DNA of 28,007 bases, taken from positions 2,487-30,493 of the forward strand of contig RWJK01000310.1 of NCBI GenBank assembly GCA_004335835.1. Reading direction: 5' to 3'. The first letter of the stretch is position 1; every line of letters starts with the position of its first letter. The DNA comes from Scenedesmus sp. ARA3. Lineage: Eukaryota > Chlorophyta > Chlorophyceae > Sphaeropleales > Scenedesmaceae. This document shows, piece after piece, positions 20,352 to 28,007 of the stretch. The notes beneath the pieces are model-generated. The model had not been told where the DNA came from. It made no database searches and saw only the letters and a program-made list of their open reading frames with translations. A program made the translations under genes and the position numbers.

Positions 20352-20712
20352 TAAGTGACCGCCCGGCTTCACTGATGCGCTGGTGAGCCGCATGGGCGAG
20401 GCTGACCTGGTGCCGCAGTTTGCGTCTGCACTCACGGCTGCTCACTTCCCTGCTGCTGCTGCTGCTGCTGCTGCTGCCCCCGTGCAGGTGACGGTGCCCG
20501 GCTTCACAGATGCATTAGTGTCGCGTGTGGGCGAGGCCGACCTGGTGCCGCAGTTTGCGAGTGCACTGGTCAGCCAGGTGAAAGATTCAGGGCTGGTGGG
20601 GCACGCAGTGGATGCAGCACTGGGCAGGGTAGGGCAGGCGGTCAGCAGCGCGCTGTGCCCTTGGAAATGGCGGCTGGGGCAGCAGCAGCAGCAGCAGCAG
20701 CAGGAGAAGTAG
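18554..20712 (+). CDS. Unrecognised single-pass membrane protein with coiled coil
   Basis: I do not recognise the family. Exons 18554-19180, 19665-20057 and 20488-20712 join in phase 0 to 414 residues. The N-terminal ~165 residues are Ser/His/Gln-rich and disordered (HIHFHMHMHASP), ending in a basic patch (KRQGRGRVRRVLR). A single hydrophobic helix follows (about 172-195, LLLSGAATAMVLAGAGGALV), then a coiled coil rich in L/A/Q/E (VEQLEARCSQ, ALEAHTSSLAAAKQQL, AQVAELTAQQ, GRIEALHGSQQQL) with a poly-Q run encoded at 19931-19977. The last exon encodes TVPGFTDALVSRVGEADLV and ends in poly-Q. The positive patch before the helix suggests a type II orientation with the coiled coil outside or in the lumen. 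The start is the first ATG after an in-frame TGA; ATG at 18623 is an alternative. Confidence 0.65.
19247..19526 (+). repeat. Three donor-edge echoes of coiled-coil gene exon 1
   Basis: The exon 1 end (VLLSPRVEQLEARCSQ|GTGGGC, end 19180) recurs with ends at 19297, 19420 and 19526; steps 117, 123 and 106 nt. Peptides are VLLSPRVEQLEARCSQ, VLLSPRVEQLEVRYSQ and EQLEARCSQ; each keeps a GT donor. The second copy is also directly preceded by CGCAG, so it could act as a 50-nt cassette exon. Confidence 0.95.
20355..20440 (+). repeat. Acceptor-edge echo of coiled-coil gene exon 3
   Basis: The start of exon 3 (PGFTDALVSRVGEADLVPQF at 20488) recurs about 133 nt upstream as PGFTDALVSRMGEADLVPQF, with a small deletion near its start that breaks the frame. 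Both copies follow a (CTG)n run. Confidence 0.92.
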
Positions 20713-20821
20713 CAGCAGCAGCAGCAGCAGGAGAATCAACAGCAGTAAAAGCAGCAGCAGCAGCAACAGCAGCAGGAAAAGTTTCGGCATGAGCAGGACA
20801 AATAGGGTGAGCAGTCGACAA

Positions 20822-20965
20822 CGCTAGGCAGGCTGGGGTAGTCCCTCAGCGGCGCGCTGTGCCCCTAAAAGTGGGATCGACAGCAGCAGCAGTAGCAGCA
20901 AGCGGAGCAGCAGCAAGTGCAGTGCAGCGCGCTGTGCCCCTGGAAGTGGCGCCTGGGGCGGCACT
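20822..20965 (+). repeat. Two echoes of the coiled-coil gene's terminal exon end, after the stop
   Basis: The 3' end of exon 3 (SSALCPWKWRLG followed by poly-Q) recurs twice beyond the stop codon: gcgcgctgtgccc starts at 20648 (real), 20852 and 20927. The second copy still encodes CSALCPWKWRLG, the first is broken. CAG runs follow each copy. Confidence 0.85.
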
Positions 20966-22309
20966 GGCAGCAGCAGCATGCGGAGCAGCAGCAAAAGGAG
21001 AGACGTAGCAGGCGCAGCACAGCCGTGGCCGGTGGCTGGTGGCGGCTGCCTGCCTGCTCCACCATCACGCAGCGCAGCTCTGGCAGTGCAGCTCTGGCAG
21101 TGCAGTTCTGGCAACTATAGATCTCCCCTGTTACTGGCAGCTCACAGCAGGCCTGTGTGCAAGGCGCAGCTGCAGCCCCAGTGGAGCCTGACACCATGCA
21201 GGTGTCGGCGTGTAAGCTCATGCGCTTGCTGGCAGCTGCTATACAATAGCGGGCACGCGTTTGGCACTGTCACACCCGGGTGCAGCTGCACTTTGGTGCG
21301 CCCATGTTTTGTGTTTTGTGACTCACTGGGTGGACACCAACAATCACCCTCATGAGCGTAGTATCGGCTTGCTTGGCTTCCGCCTGAGGCAGATTTTGTG
21401 ATTTTTCCAGTCCTGAGATGTATCGTATCGTATTGTAACACTGTTAGTAACAGAACACGGTTGATCCCAGACTAGCAGCAGGAACAGCGCATCTGCACAA
21501 CTGCGGTTCAAGCAGCCATGGTGGCCTCTAGGGGGGACCACTTGAATGCATTACATTACATTACGTTACATGCTCCACTCAACGAGGAATGCCATGTGAG
21601 TACGCACTATGTTGCATTATGCTCTGCAAACTGTGCTTACATGCCTATGCAAGCTTTTTACTAGCCATCGGCTCTCTTACAAGGTCAGCTCTTCCATCAT
21701 CATTCCTGCGGTGTGTTCAACGTATTGTGGCATGCATCAGTGGCGGCTTGCCAAGACGAGCTGGGCCTCAAACACACCATTCAGTGGTGTGATAGCAGTG
21801 CTATGTTATGTGTACCCCATGGGTGTCGGGGCGGTTGCACACAGTTGTGTTGCACCACCATAGTCATTTACACCATCATGCTTCAGTCACCATGGTCCAT
21901 CATGCGCGATATGCCGATTCAGCGGCACTGCCTGAGGCCACACCATCTTGGTGCATGCATGCAGGAGCATTGTCAGGGTAATGTCCACAGTGTGCTGCTG
22001 CGCATTGATCCTGTAAGAAACCAGACTCAGTTTAGATCAGTACTCAGAGTAGGCCTGTGCAGCAGCCTGCTGACAGAGTGCCAGCCTCAACAGACGACGA
22101 ACAGAGATGCAGCGTTGCATCGTCATTATCCTTGATCAACCGAGCACACCAGGGGCCAGCTACTCCCGGGCGCTCAGGCTTAACCAACAACAAGACTGCT
22201 GCCTGTGACGGAGTGAGCGCCGCTAGCATGCGGTAAGATACGGTCACACTGCGCCAAGCAGCAAGCTTGTGCTCCTGCATAAGCAGGCCCTTGCTACCGC
22301 TGCAGCAGG
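20966..22309. other. Convergent intergenic region, no gene seen
   Basis: About 1.3 kb between the coiled-coil and dihydroorotase genes. Short open frames only. Plus-strand TGTAA at 21211-21215 and 21434-21438 are possible poly(A) signals of the coiled-coil gene. Confidence 0.6.
21551..21570 (-). terminator. Cluster of TGTAA motifs, minus strand
   Basis: A pentamer-like attac/ttaca repeat gives three TGTAA motifs within 20 nt on the minus strand. It could serve the dihydroorotase transcript, but it lies about 890 nt beyond that stop codon and single TGTAA copies lie closer (for example 21868-21872), so the assignment is weak. Confidence 0.25.
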
Positions 22310-22393
22310 CTACTGCTGCACTGCCAGCTCAGCGTCCCGCTCACCGGCAGGGGCACCACATGAACGACTGGAAGCTGTAGCTGGCTGGCACCA
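22310..22393 (-). repeat. Echo of the dihydroorotase terminal exon end, including its stop codon
   Basis: The last ~85 nt of the gene ([21 protein letters not shown], then TAG at 22460) recur 150 nt downstream with a frame-broken version (PASYSFQSFMW...) and the same CAGCAGTAG ending. A separate 30-nt duplication of the very end lies at 22431-22448. Confidence 0.88.
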
Positions 22394-22459
22394 CGTACTA
22401 GTGCCAGCAGCAGTCCCTGCTGTTTTCAGGTACTGCTGCACCTGCCAGGCCACCTGGCC

Positions 22460-25459
22460 CTACTGCTGCACCTGCCAGCTCAGCGTCTCCCCTGCCCACA
22501 TGGGCACCACAGTCGACGCGCCGAAGCTGTAGCTGGGCGGCACCGCAAAGTCCTTCTTCACGAGTGTGATGCTGCCGCTGTTGCGGGGCAGGCCGTAGAA
22601 GTCGGGCCCATTGTGGCTGGCAAACGCTTCAAGCCTGTCCAGCGCGCCAGCCTGCAGCAGTACAGCAGCACACATAGGCCGCACGTTCATGAAGACTGCA
22701 GCTGGCGACAGCACTATGCACACACAGCACTAAGCACGCGCAGCAGGTGTGCAAGACACTGCTGTGCATGCAGCTTTTGGTGAGCAAAAGCCTTCAAATC
22801 AAGCAATACTGCACTATCAACCGTGGCCGTTGTGGCTGGCAAATGCTCACTTCAAGCTTGTCGAGCGTGCCAGCCTGCAGCCGTCGGATACACATAGTTG
22901 AGACAGCGACGGCGCAGTTGGTGCGCTGAAGATGCAATTGTGACGTATGTGTTCATCAATAGCTTATGATGGTCCACATCAAAACACAACATATCAAGGG
23001 TGTGGCTTACGCCACATCAGAACACAGTACATCAACACAAGCGGCTGCTTTATTCACCTGTTCAAAAGCCATGGCGTACAGCGACAGCGCGATGAGTGCG
23101 CTGAAGATGCGGCTCCGATGTTGCATTCAATATTATAACGAAGGTGCAACAGGCAGCTATCGTGCCCACCAGTTCAAAAAGCCATGGCGTACAGCGACAG
23201 CGCAATGGGGCGCGCTGAAGATGCAACTTTCATGTTTCATTCAAGGGTTATAGAAAAATCACCACACAGCAACCGCCCACCCACCTGCTCGAACGCCATT
23301 GCATACAGCGACAGCGCAATGGGCGCGCTGAAGATGCCCGCGCAGCCGCAGGGCGCCTCCTTGGTGCCCACCGCATGCGGCGCGGAATCGGTGCCCAGGA
23401 AGAACTTGGCGCTGCCGCTGGTGGCTGCTGCAGCCACAGCCTCCCTGTGGCGCTCACGCTTGAGGATGGGCAGGCAGTAGTTGTGCGGCCGCAGGCCCTT
23501 CTGCAGTTCGGCAGTAAAGGGCAGTGCAGGGAGAGGGGTGGAGCAGCCACAGAGTGCACAGCTCAGCATGGGCTTGAGGATGGGCAGGCAGTAGTTGTGC
23601 AGCCGCAGGCCCTTCTGCAGCCACAAAAAACGATGGACATATGTTTATGCTTGACACAGCAGGCAGTAGTTGTGCGGCCGCCCTTCTGCAGTTTGAAAAT
23701 AGAGGACAGTGCAGGGAGGGCGGTGAAGCAGCCACAGCAATCCACAGCTCAGCATGGGCTTGAGGATGGGCAGGCAGTTGTTGTGCGGCCGCAGGCCCTT
23801 CTGCAGCCACAAAAACAGATGAGTTTATTTTATGCTTGACACAGCAGGCAGTAGTTGTGTGGCCGCAGGCCCTTCTGCAGCCACAAAGGGATGAAGCCGC
23901 GCAGCGCAGTGCACAGCTTAGCAGGCTAACACGTGCTGCCCAATCGCCCAAACAGGGCCGGTGAGCAGGAGTGCAGGCGAAGGTGCGCAGTCATGTTGCT
24001 TGACACGGCACAAGGTTGGAGCATGTGCATGCTGACTGGAGCTGGCCGCCGTGGTGGCTGCTGCCCCGTTTGGCTCACACCCGACAGCAAGAGGCGCAAG
24101 AAGAGCTGCAACACGCAGGCCAGATGCCCCGCTAGTTGCAGCAGACAGTCAGTTGGTTTAGTCTGCTTGCAGCAAGGCGCCGCACTCACCGCAAACAGCG
24201 CGTCCCTGTTAAGCAGCATTTGCTGCGTCAGGTTTCACTTTTCAGAGCTGGTCTAAACCCCAGAACTCAAACCCTCAACCCTCACTCACTGCGAACAGCG
24301 CGTTTCTGTTGAGCAGCATGTGCTGCGGCGTGATGGTGGCCGCTACGTTGGCCGGTGCGCCCGCCACGAATGCTGCCGCATCTGCAGTGGTGATGTGCTC
24401 CATGACCACCTTCAACTCAGGCACCTGGTCCAGCAGCGGCTTCTGCAGGCGGTGCAGACAGGCAGGCAGGAGGTACGATGTTTAGGTTACTGCTGCTGCT
24501 GCTGCTACTGTTGATGTGACTGCTGCAGCTTCTGCCGCAGGGCGGTTGCAGCAGTTTGCTGGCAGTTTGGCAACAGCAGGCAGCAGGTTGGTGACAGATG
24601 GGCAACAGTTGGTTCCAGTGGTGATGTGCTCCATGACCACCTTCAGCTCAGGCACCTGGTCCAGCAGCGGCCTCTGCAGGCGGTGCAGACAGGCAGGCAG
24701 GAGGCAAAACGGTTAGGTTACTGCTGCTGCTGCTGCTACTGTTGATGTGACTGCTGCAGCTTCTGCCACAGGGCGGTTGCAGCAGTTGCTGGCAGTTTGG
24801 CAACAGGAGGCAGCAGGTTGGCGACAGATTGACAACAGTTGGCGCCAGTGGTGATGTGCTCCATGACCACCTTAAGCTGCGGCACCTGGCCCAGCAGCGG
24901 CTTCTGCGGGCGATGCAGCAACAGTTTGATAGCAGGCAGGGAGGAGGCGTTGAGGTGACTGGCAGATCAGACAGACAGCAGGCAGGGCGCATGTCCACGT
25001 CAGTGTCAGTAACCTGTTTCCTCATACATATTGTGTCTCATTTACTTTCTGAGTTTCCCACGCACTCACCAGCTTGGTCTCGATGAAGGCTGCCTTCCGG
25101 TCAAACATGTCCACCTCAGCGCAGCATATGCAATTTTGCAAGCACTCACAATTATACTCTACGACAAAGCGGCCCCTCTTTCTCGCTTCCTCACCAGCTT
25201 GGTGTCGATGAAGACCGCCTGCCGGTCAAAACGTGTCCACGTCAGCGCAGCATGTGCACTTGGACCTGCAGCTGCACCTACAGTCCCAGCAGCATTTGTC
25301 TTCCTGCTCACCAGCTTTGTCTCAATGAAGACTGCTTCCCGGTCAAACATGTCCACATCAGCGTCAGTGACCTCGCCGTGCACCAGCAGCAGCAGCCCAG
25401 CCTGGGCCATGGCGCGCAGCGCCGGCAGGCAACGCTGCATGTCGGTCACGCCAGAGTCT

Positions 25460-25503
<44 letters not shown>

Positions 25504-25639
25504 GCCGCGTCAGCATCGGCATCGGCAGGGCACGCACAAAGTGAGTCATCACCTAGGCAAGTGCAGCAGGCAAGGGGCTTGCCACTTCTCCATCTTATGT
25601 GGTGAGCAGCACTTGCTGTCACGCTGCAGGCATGCATCC

Positions 25640-25683
<44 letters not shown>

Positions 25684-26380
25684 CGCTGCGCATCCGAGTC
25701 GTCGGTGGCGCCTGCCGGGTACAGCTTGTATGCCACGATGCCTGCTGCTGTCGTTCAGCTGCTTGCAGGACTTGCTGCAAGGCTGCAGGCACACAGCAGT
25801 GAGCAGTTGCGCTGCACTGCTCACCTGAATTTGTGGTGGCACCCGCTGGGTACAGCTTGTATGCCACGATGCCAGCTGCTGCTGCTGCCGCCACGTCATC
25901 GGCGCTGGTGTTGTCTGTGAGGTACAGCGTCATGAGGGGCGTGAAGGCGGCGCCTTTTGGGGTGGCGGCGGCAATGCGTGCACGGTAGTCCAGCGCCTGC
26001 GCGGCATGGCACACGATTCCAGTGACAACAATGCAGCAATAGGATCCTCGCTGACAGAGTCCTGCAACTTAAAATAGGAGTGGCAGCAGCATCCTGCGGC
26101 GTTTCACACCCTTGCCTGCAGGGCGCAGCATGCCCAAATATGGCACTGCGGCCAGGCAGTTGCAGCGCCTCCTGCCAGCGGCCAGCCGGTAGCAATGCGC
26201 CAATGCAGCTGTTAGCTTCAACTGCTGATGCGCACCAACGCTGTTTGCTCAGGTGTCGCAACCAAGTGATGTGCTGAGCCGTCACCCACACGGCAATGTG
26301 ACGAGCGGACAACGCTGACAGCTGCTGACACTACCGTGTTCGTGCCCTGGCAGCTGCTGTGAACTGACTGATGCTACAGA

Positions 26381-26423
<43 letters not shown>

Positions 26424-26861
26424 CTGCCAAACTCACCAGCTGTGTGTTGGTGACAGGCGGCACCAGGTTGGGCATGATGATGGCTCGAGCAAAGTGAGCA
26501 GCGGTGTGCGGCACCACTGAGCGCATGTTGTCGCCATCACGCACATGCAGGTGCCAATCATCAGGTGTGGTGATGGTCAGCGTCTGCTGCTGGCTGCCAG
26601 CTGCTGCTGACACATGGCGACGGCTTGCTGCTGCTGGTCGCAACCAGGCTGCTGCCTCACCACCCTGCAGACCACCTACAGCAGAAATATGATTGAAATC
26701 ATATCATCCTCGTCAGAACCTGTCAACAAGGAAGAATGATTGTGGCCAGATTTGTGACACACGCTGTGGATTCGCTGCTGTCTGCTTGCTCCTGCTGCTG
26801 CCTGCTCACCTGCAAGCCTGAGGCGGGTTGCGGACGGCTGCAGAAGCATGCTGCGCAACAT
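22460..26861 (-). CDS. PYR4: Dihydroorotase (PyrC type), organelle-targeted, complete
   Basis: Third step of de novo pyrimidine synthesis: reversible cyclisation of carbamoyl aspartate to dihydroorotate. Seven exons: 26861-26810, 26675-26437, 25996-25825, 25457-25312, 24442-24290, 23500-23285, 22651-22460; phases join to 389 residues, about 40 longer than bacterial PyrC because of an N-terminal extension ([17 protein letters not shown]...) that looks like a plastid or mitochondrial transit peptide. Zinc and substrate residues are present: HLH in [10 protein letters not shown] (about 59/61), the lysine expected to be carboxylated in [10 protein letters not shown] (about 144), VHGEVTD (181), EHITT (219) and GTDSAPH (Asp about 292). 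The C terminus [10 protein letters not shown] aligns with that of PyrC. All introns except the first two hold partial exon copies. Shares a 433-bp divergent promoter region with the CSN6 gene. Confidence 0.97.
22830..22874 (-). repeat. Acceptor-edge echo of dihydroorotase exon 7, potential 24-nt micro-exon
   Basis: The exon 7 start ([16 protein letters not shown] at 22651) recurs 223 nt upstream as AGTLDKLE after CTGCAG. A few extra bases then create a GTGAGC donor, so 22874-22851 could be spliced as an in-frame eight-codon exon. The similarity resumes after it (TTTGCCAGCCACAA). Confidence 0.85.
22905..23230 (-). repeat. Donor-edge echoes of dihydroorotase exon 6
   Basis: The exon 6 end ([20 protein letters not shown], end 23285) recurs with ends at 23170 and 23058, steps 115 and 112 nt. 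The first copy has an extra T and reads into a stop; the second reads AMAFEQ with a GTGAAT donor. A more degenerate copy of the gctgaagatgc part lies near 22924. Confidence 0.92.
23560..23874 (-). repeat. Four acceptor-edge echoes of dihydroorotase exon 6
   Basis: The exon 6 start ([14 protein letters not shown] at 23500) recurs starting at 23614, 23685, 23800 and 23874; steps 114, 71, 115 and 74 nt, each with CTGCAG. Copies 1 and 3 share gaggatggg; copies 2 and 4 share gacacagcagg. That pairing shows that a two-copy block was itself duplicated. Confidence 0.95.
24190..24228 (-). repeat. Donor-edge echo of dihydroorotase exon 5
   Basis: The exon 5 end ([16 protein letters not shown], end 24290) recurs 100 nt downstream as [10 protein letters not shown] with GTGAGT. 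Confidence 0.9.
24615..24903 (-). repeat. Two acceptor-edge echoes of dihydroorotase exon 5
   Basis: The exon 5 start ([19 protein letters not shown] at 24442) recurs starting at 24673 and 24903; steps 231 and 230 nt. Most of the intron unit is copied too: gttactgctgctgctgctgc and ctgttgatgtgactgctgca occur in both spacers. The spacers at 24485-24600 and 24715-24830 are nearly identical, so this is a recent event. Confidence 0.95.
25070..25237 (-). repeat. Two donor-edge echoes of dihydroorotase exon 4
   Basis: The exon 4 end ([21 protein letters not shown], end 25312) recurs with ends at 25196 ([12 protein letters not shown]) and 25070 ([15 protein letters not shown]), both with a GTGAG donor; steps 116 and 126 nt. 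Confidence 0.95.
25458..25503 (-). repeat. (CTG)14 tract abutting the acceptor of dihydroorotase exon 4
   Basis: On the transcript strand about 14 CTG units run directly into CAG|ACTCTGG. It is a third gene using this type of 3' splice site. Confidence 0.93.
25694..25745 (-). repeat. Donor-edge echo of dihydroorotase exon 3, donor lost
   Basis: The exon 3 end ([17 protein letters not shown], end 25825) recurs 131 nt downstream as [17 protein letters not shown], but the splice dinucleotide reads AT instead of GT. The catalytic lysine codon is preserved in the copy. Confidence 0.9.
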
Positions 26862-27294
26862 CCACTGTCCAATCAAACTTATCCCCGAGAATTGACGTGA
26901 TTGCAGTCTCCAATGGCAGCAGCAACAGCAGCCTGATGGGGCGTGTACTTCAAAGCAAGAGTGCAGGTACAAAGGCGTCGACAATCGTAAGCAATGTAAG
27001 CAAGCTGCATACAGGCAACAATTGCCAAGATTGTCGGTGCCATGAGAACTCAGACGCTAGGGCTAGGGCTGTCATTGGGTTCTCGGACGAGAAGGTTACA
27101 CGCACAGCTGCGGATTACTTCTGCGATGAGAGCGTATGTTCCAACAACAGATTCTGCTTCAGCTGTAGATCATACGCCCTGAGAGTCTCGCTGAGATCGT
27201 ACAGCACAGTAGTGCCTCAGGCAACGACACCTGTCAGCCATTATCTACTGCTTGTGCAAGCCCTAGCCTCGTGGCTACACGTAGAGCAGCAGCC
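26862..27294. promoter_or_regulatory. Divergent promoter region of dihydroorotase and CSN6 genes
   Basis: 433 bp between two start codons pointing away from each other, hence a likely shared or back-to-back promoter. I see no clear TATA box or other named element. Functional assignment rests on position only. Confidence 0.5.
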
Positions 27295-27938
27295 ATGGTA
27301 GTACGAGTAGATAACAGCAGGAGCAGCAGCAGTGGGCTAGAGTTCAAGCTGCACCCGGTGAGGCCAGCAGGAGCAGCAGCTGCAGCACTGCGCTGTATCT
27401 CTGCCCCAATTGCTGCAATGGACTTCTTAGGCTCGTTACATCATATACCAAAATAATATCTTCATGGCATCTTATTTGAACTCAGGTGCTTGGTGTGCGT
27501 AGTCAGATCAACGCACCAGAGCAGCGCAGCTGCTCCTGCAACCTGAACCCACACCTTGCTGCTGCTGCTTGCCTGCTCCAGCCCGGCTACCAGCCCCATC
27601 CCTGTTGCACTGCAGCACCACAACAACAACCAAAACACCTTGCTGCAGTACACTTGCAGCACCACAACTTGTTCTGTTCTGGTCTGTGCTGTTCTGTGCT
27701 GTTCTTTGCTGTGCTGTGCTGTGTCGCCAGCTGGTGCTGATCAACGTGAGCGACCACCACACGCGGCTCAAGGCCAACAGCCCCGAGGGGGCCCCCCCTC
27801 CCTTAGTGCTGGGCTGCCTGCTGGGCAGCCAGGATGGTCGCAGCGTGGAGCTGGCCAACAGCTTTGAGATGAAGTGGGAGCAGGGGGAGGCTGGGTGTGA
27901 GGTGGACGCACCCTTCCTGGTCAAGAAGCAGGAGCAAT
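27295..27938 (+). CDS. CSN6: COP9 signalosome complex subunit 6 (MPN domain), 5' part
   Basis: Non-catalytic MPN-domain subunit of the COP9 signalosome, the complex that removes NEDD8/RUB from cullins in the nucleus and cytosol. Exon 1 is 27295-27357 (MVVRVDNSRSSSSGLEFKLHP), exon 2 is 27731-27938, both in phase; exon 2 ends in phase 1 at a GTGAGT donor, and the rest lies outside the window. The joined stretch FKLHP-LVLINVSDHHTRLK, the GCLLGSQDGRSVELANSFEM block and FLVKKQEQ match the start of CSN6. eIF3 and proteasome lid MPN proteins share the fold, but the NSFEL block with the Ser-rich start before FKLHP fits CSN6 best. The intron ends in a T/C-rich tract built from ttctgtgctg units. I see no convincing exon-edge copies in the visible intron. 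Confidence 0.92.
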
Positions 27939-28007
27939 GTGAGTGGCGGCGGCAAAGTGTCATAGATTGACAGAAACATTGCAGCGGAAAGTGTTCTCCG
28001 GGGGAGG

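Noticed and set aside
20383..20712. Separate small gene starting MSRMGEADLV
   Set aside because: Its N-terminal half is the acceptor echo of exon 3; the phase-0 acceptor at 20488 joins the exon to the coiled-coil gene instead.
38..25996. Introner elements or transposons as the cause of the repeats
   Set aside because: The repeated sequence differs at every exon and matches that exon; there is no shared element, no terminal inverted repeat and no transposase.
22460..26861. Echoes as evidence of a second, pseudogene copy of dihydroorotase
   Set aside because: Copies are always partial, adjacent to their own exon and in exon order; no separate pseudogene with all exons is present.

Overview
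The window looks like nuclear DNA of a green alga. I infer a chlorophycean, perhaps a Scenedesmus-like member of the Sphaeropleales. The reasons are intron-rich genes with GT-AG introns, GC-rich coding sequence full of CAG/CTG runs, poly-Q/poly-A stretches, plastid-type proteins with transit peptides, a PyrC-type dihydroorotase, and TGTAA motifs (the usual green-algal poly(A) signal) after some genes. Species assignment is inference.

Six protein-coding genes can be read and they alternate strictly in strand. (A) 5714 down to 38, minus: plastid acyl desaturase of the delta-9/FAD5 family, 3' end outside the window. (B) 6928-9335, plus: secreted Cys-rich protein with acidic/Gly/Lys repeats. (C) 17794 down to 11462, minus: MATE-family transporter with a very large insertion in its central loop. 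(D) 18554-20712, plus: unrecognised single-pass membrane coiled-coil protein. (E) 26861 down to 22460, minus: organelle-targeted dihydroorotase, complete. (F) 27295-27938 and beyond, plus: COP9 signalosome subunit 6, first two exons. A/B, C/D and E/F are divergent pairs; B/C and D/E are convergent. Exons were placed by protein-family continuity, matching splice phases and GT-AG sites; the models of A, B, C, D and E all close without a phase conflict. No RNA gene, transposon, CRISPR array or prokaryotic feature was found.

The most striking feature is one I do not recognise as a described phenomenon. In genes A, C, D and E most exons are accompanied in the neighbouring intron by one to four diverged partial copies of one exon edge. 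Copies of the acceptor edge lie upstream of the exon; copies of the donor edge lie downstream, usually with the splice dinucleotide intact. Terminal exons have such copies after the stop codon. I call these 'exon-edge echoes'. The steps between successive copies cluster strikingly at about 112-118 nt (115/115, 116, 116/97/118/116, 115, 117/123/106, 116/126, 115/112, 114/71/115/74) with some near double (231/230, 223). About twenty arrays explain much of the intron length here. Genes B and F show no clear exon echoes, although the 3' flank of B contains a similar degenerate duplication.
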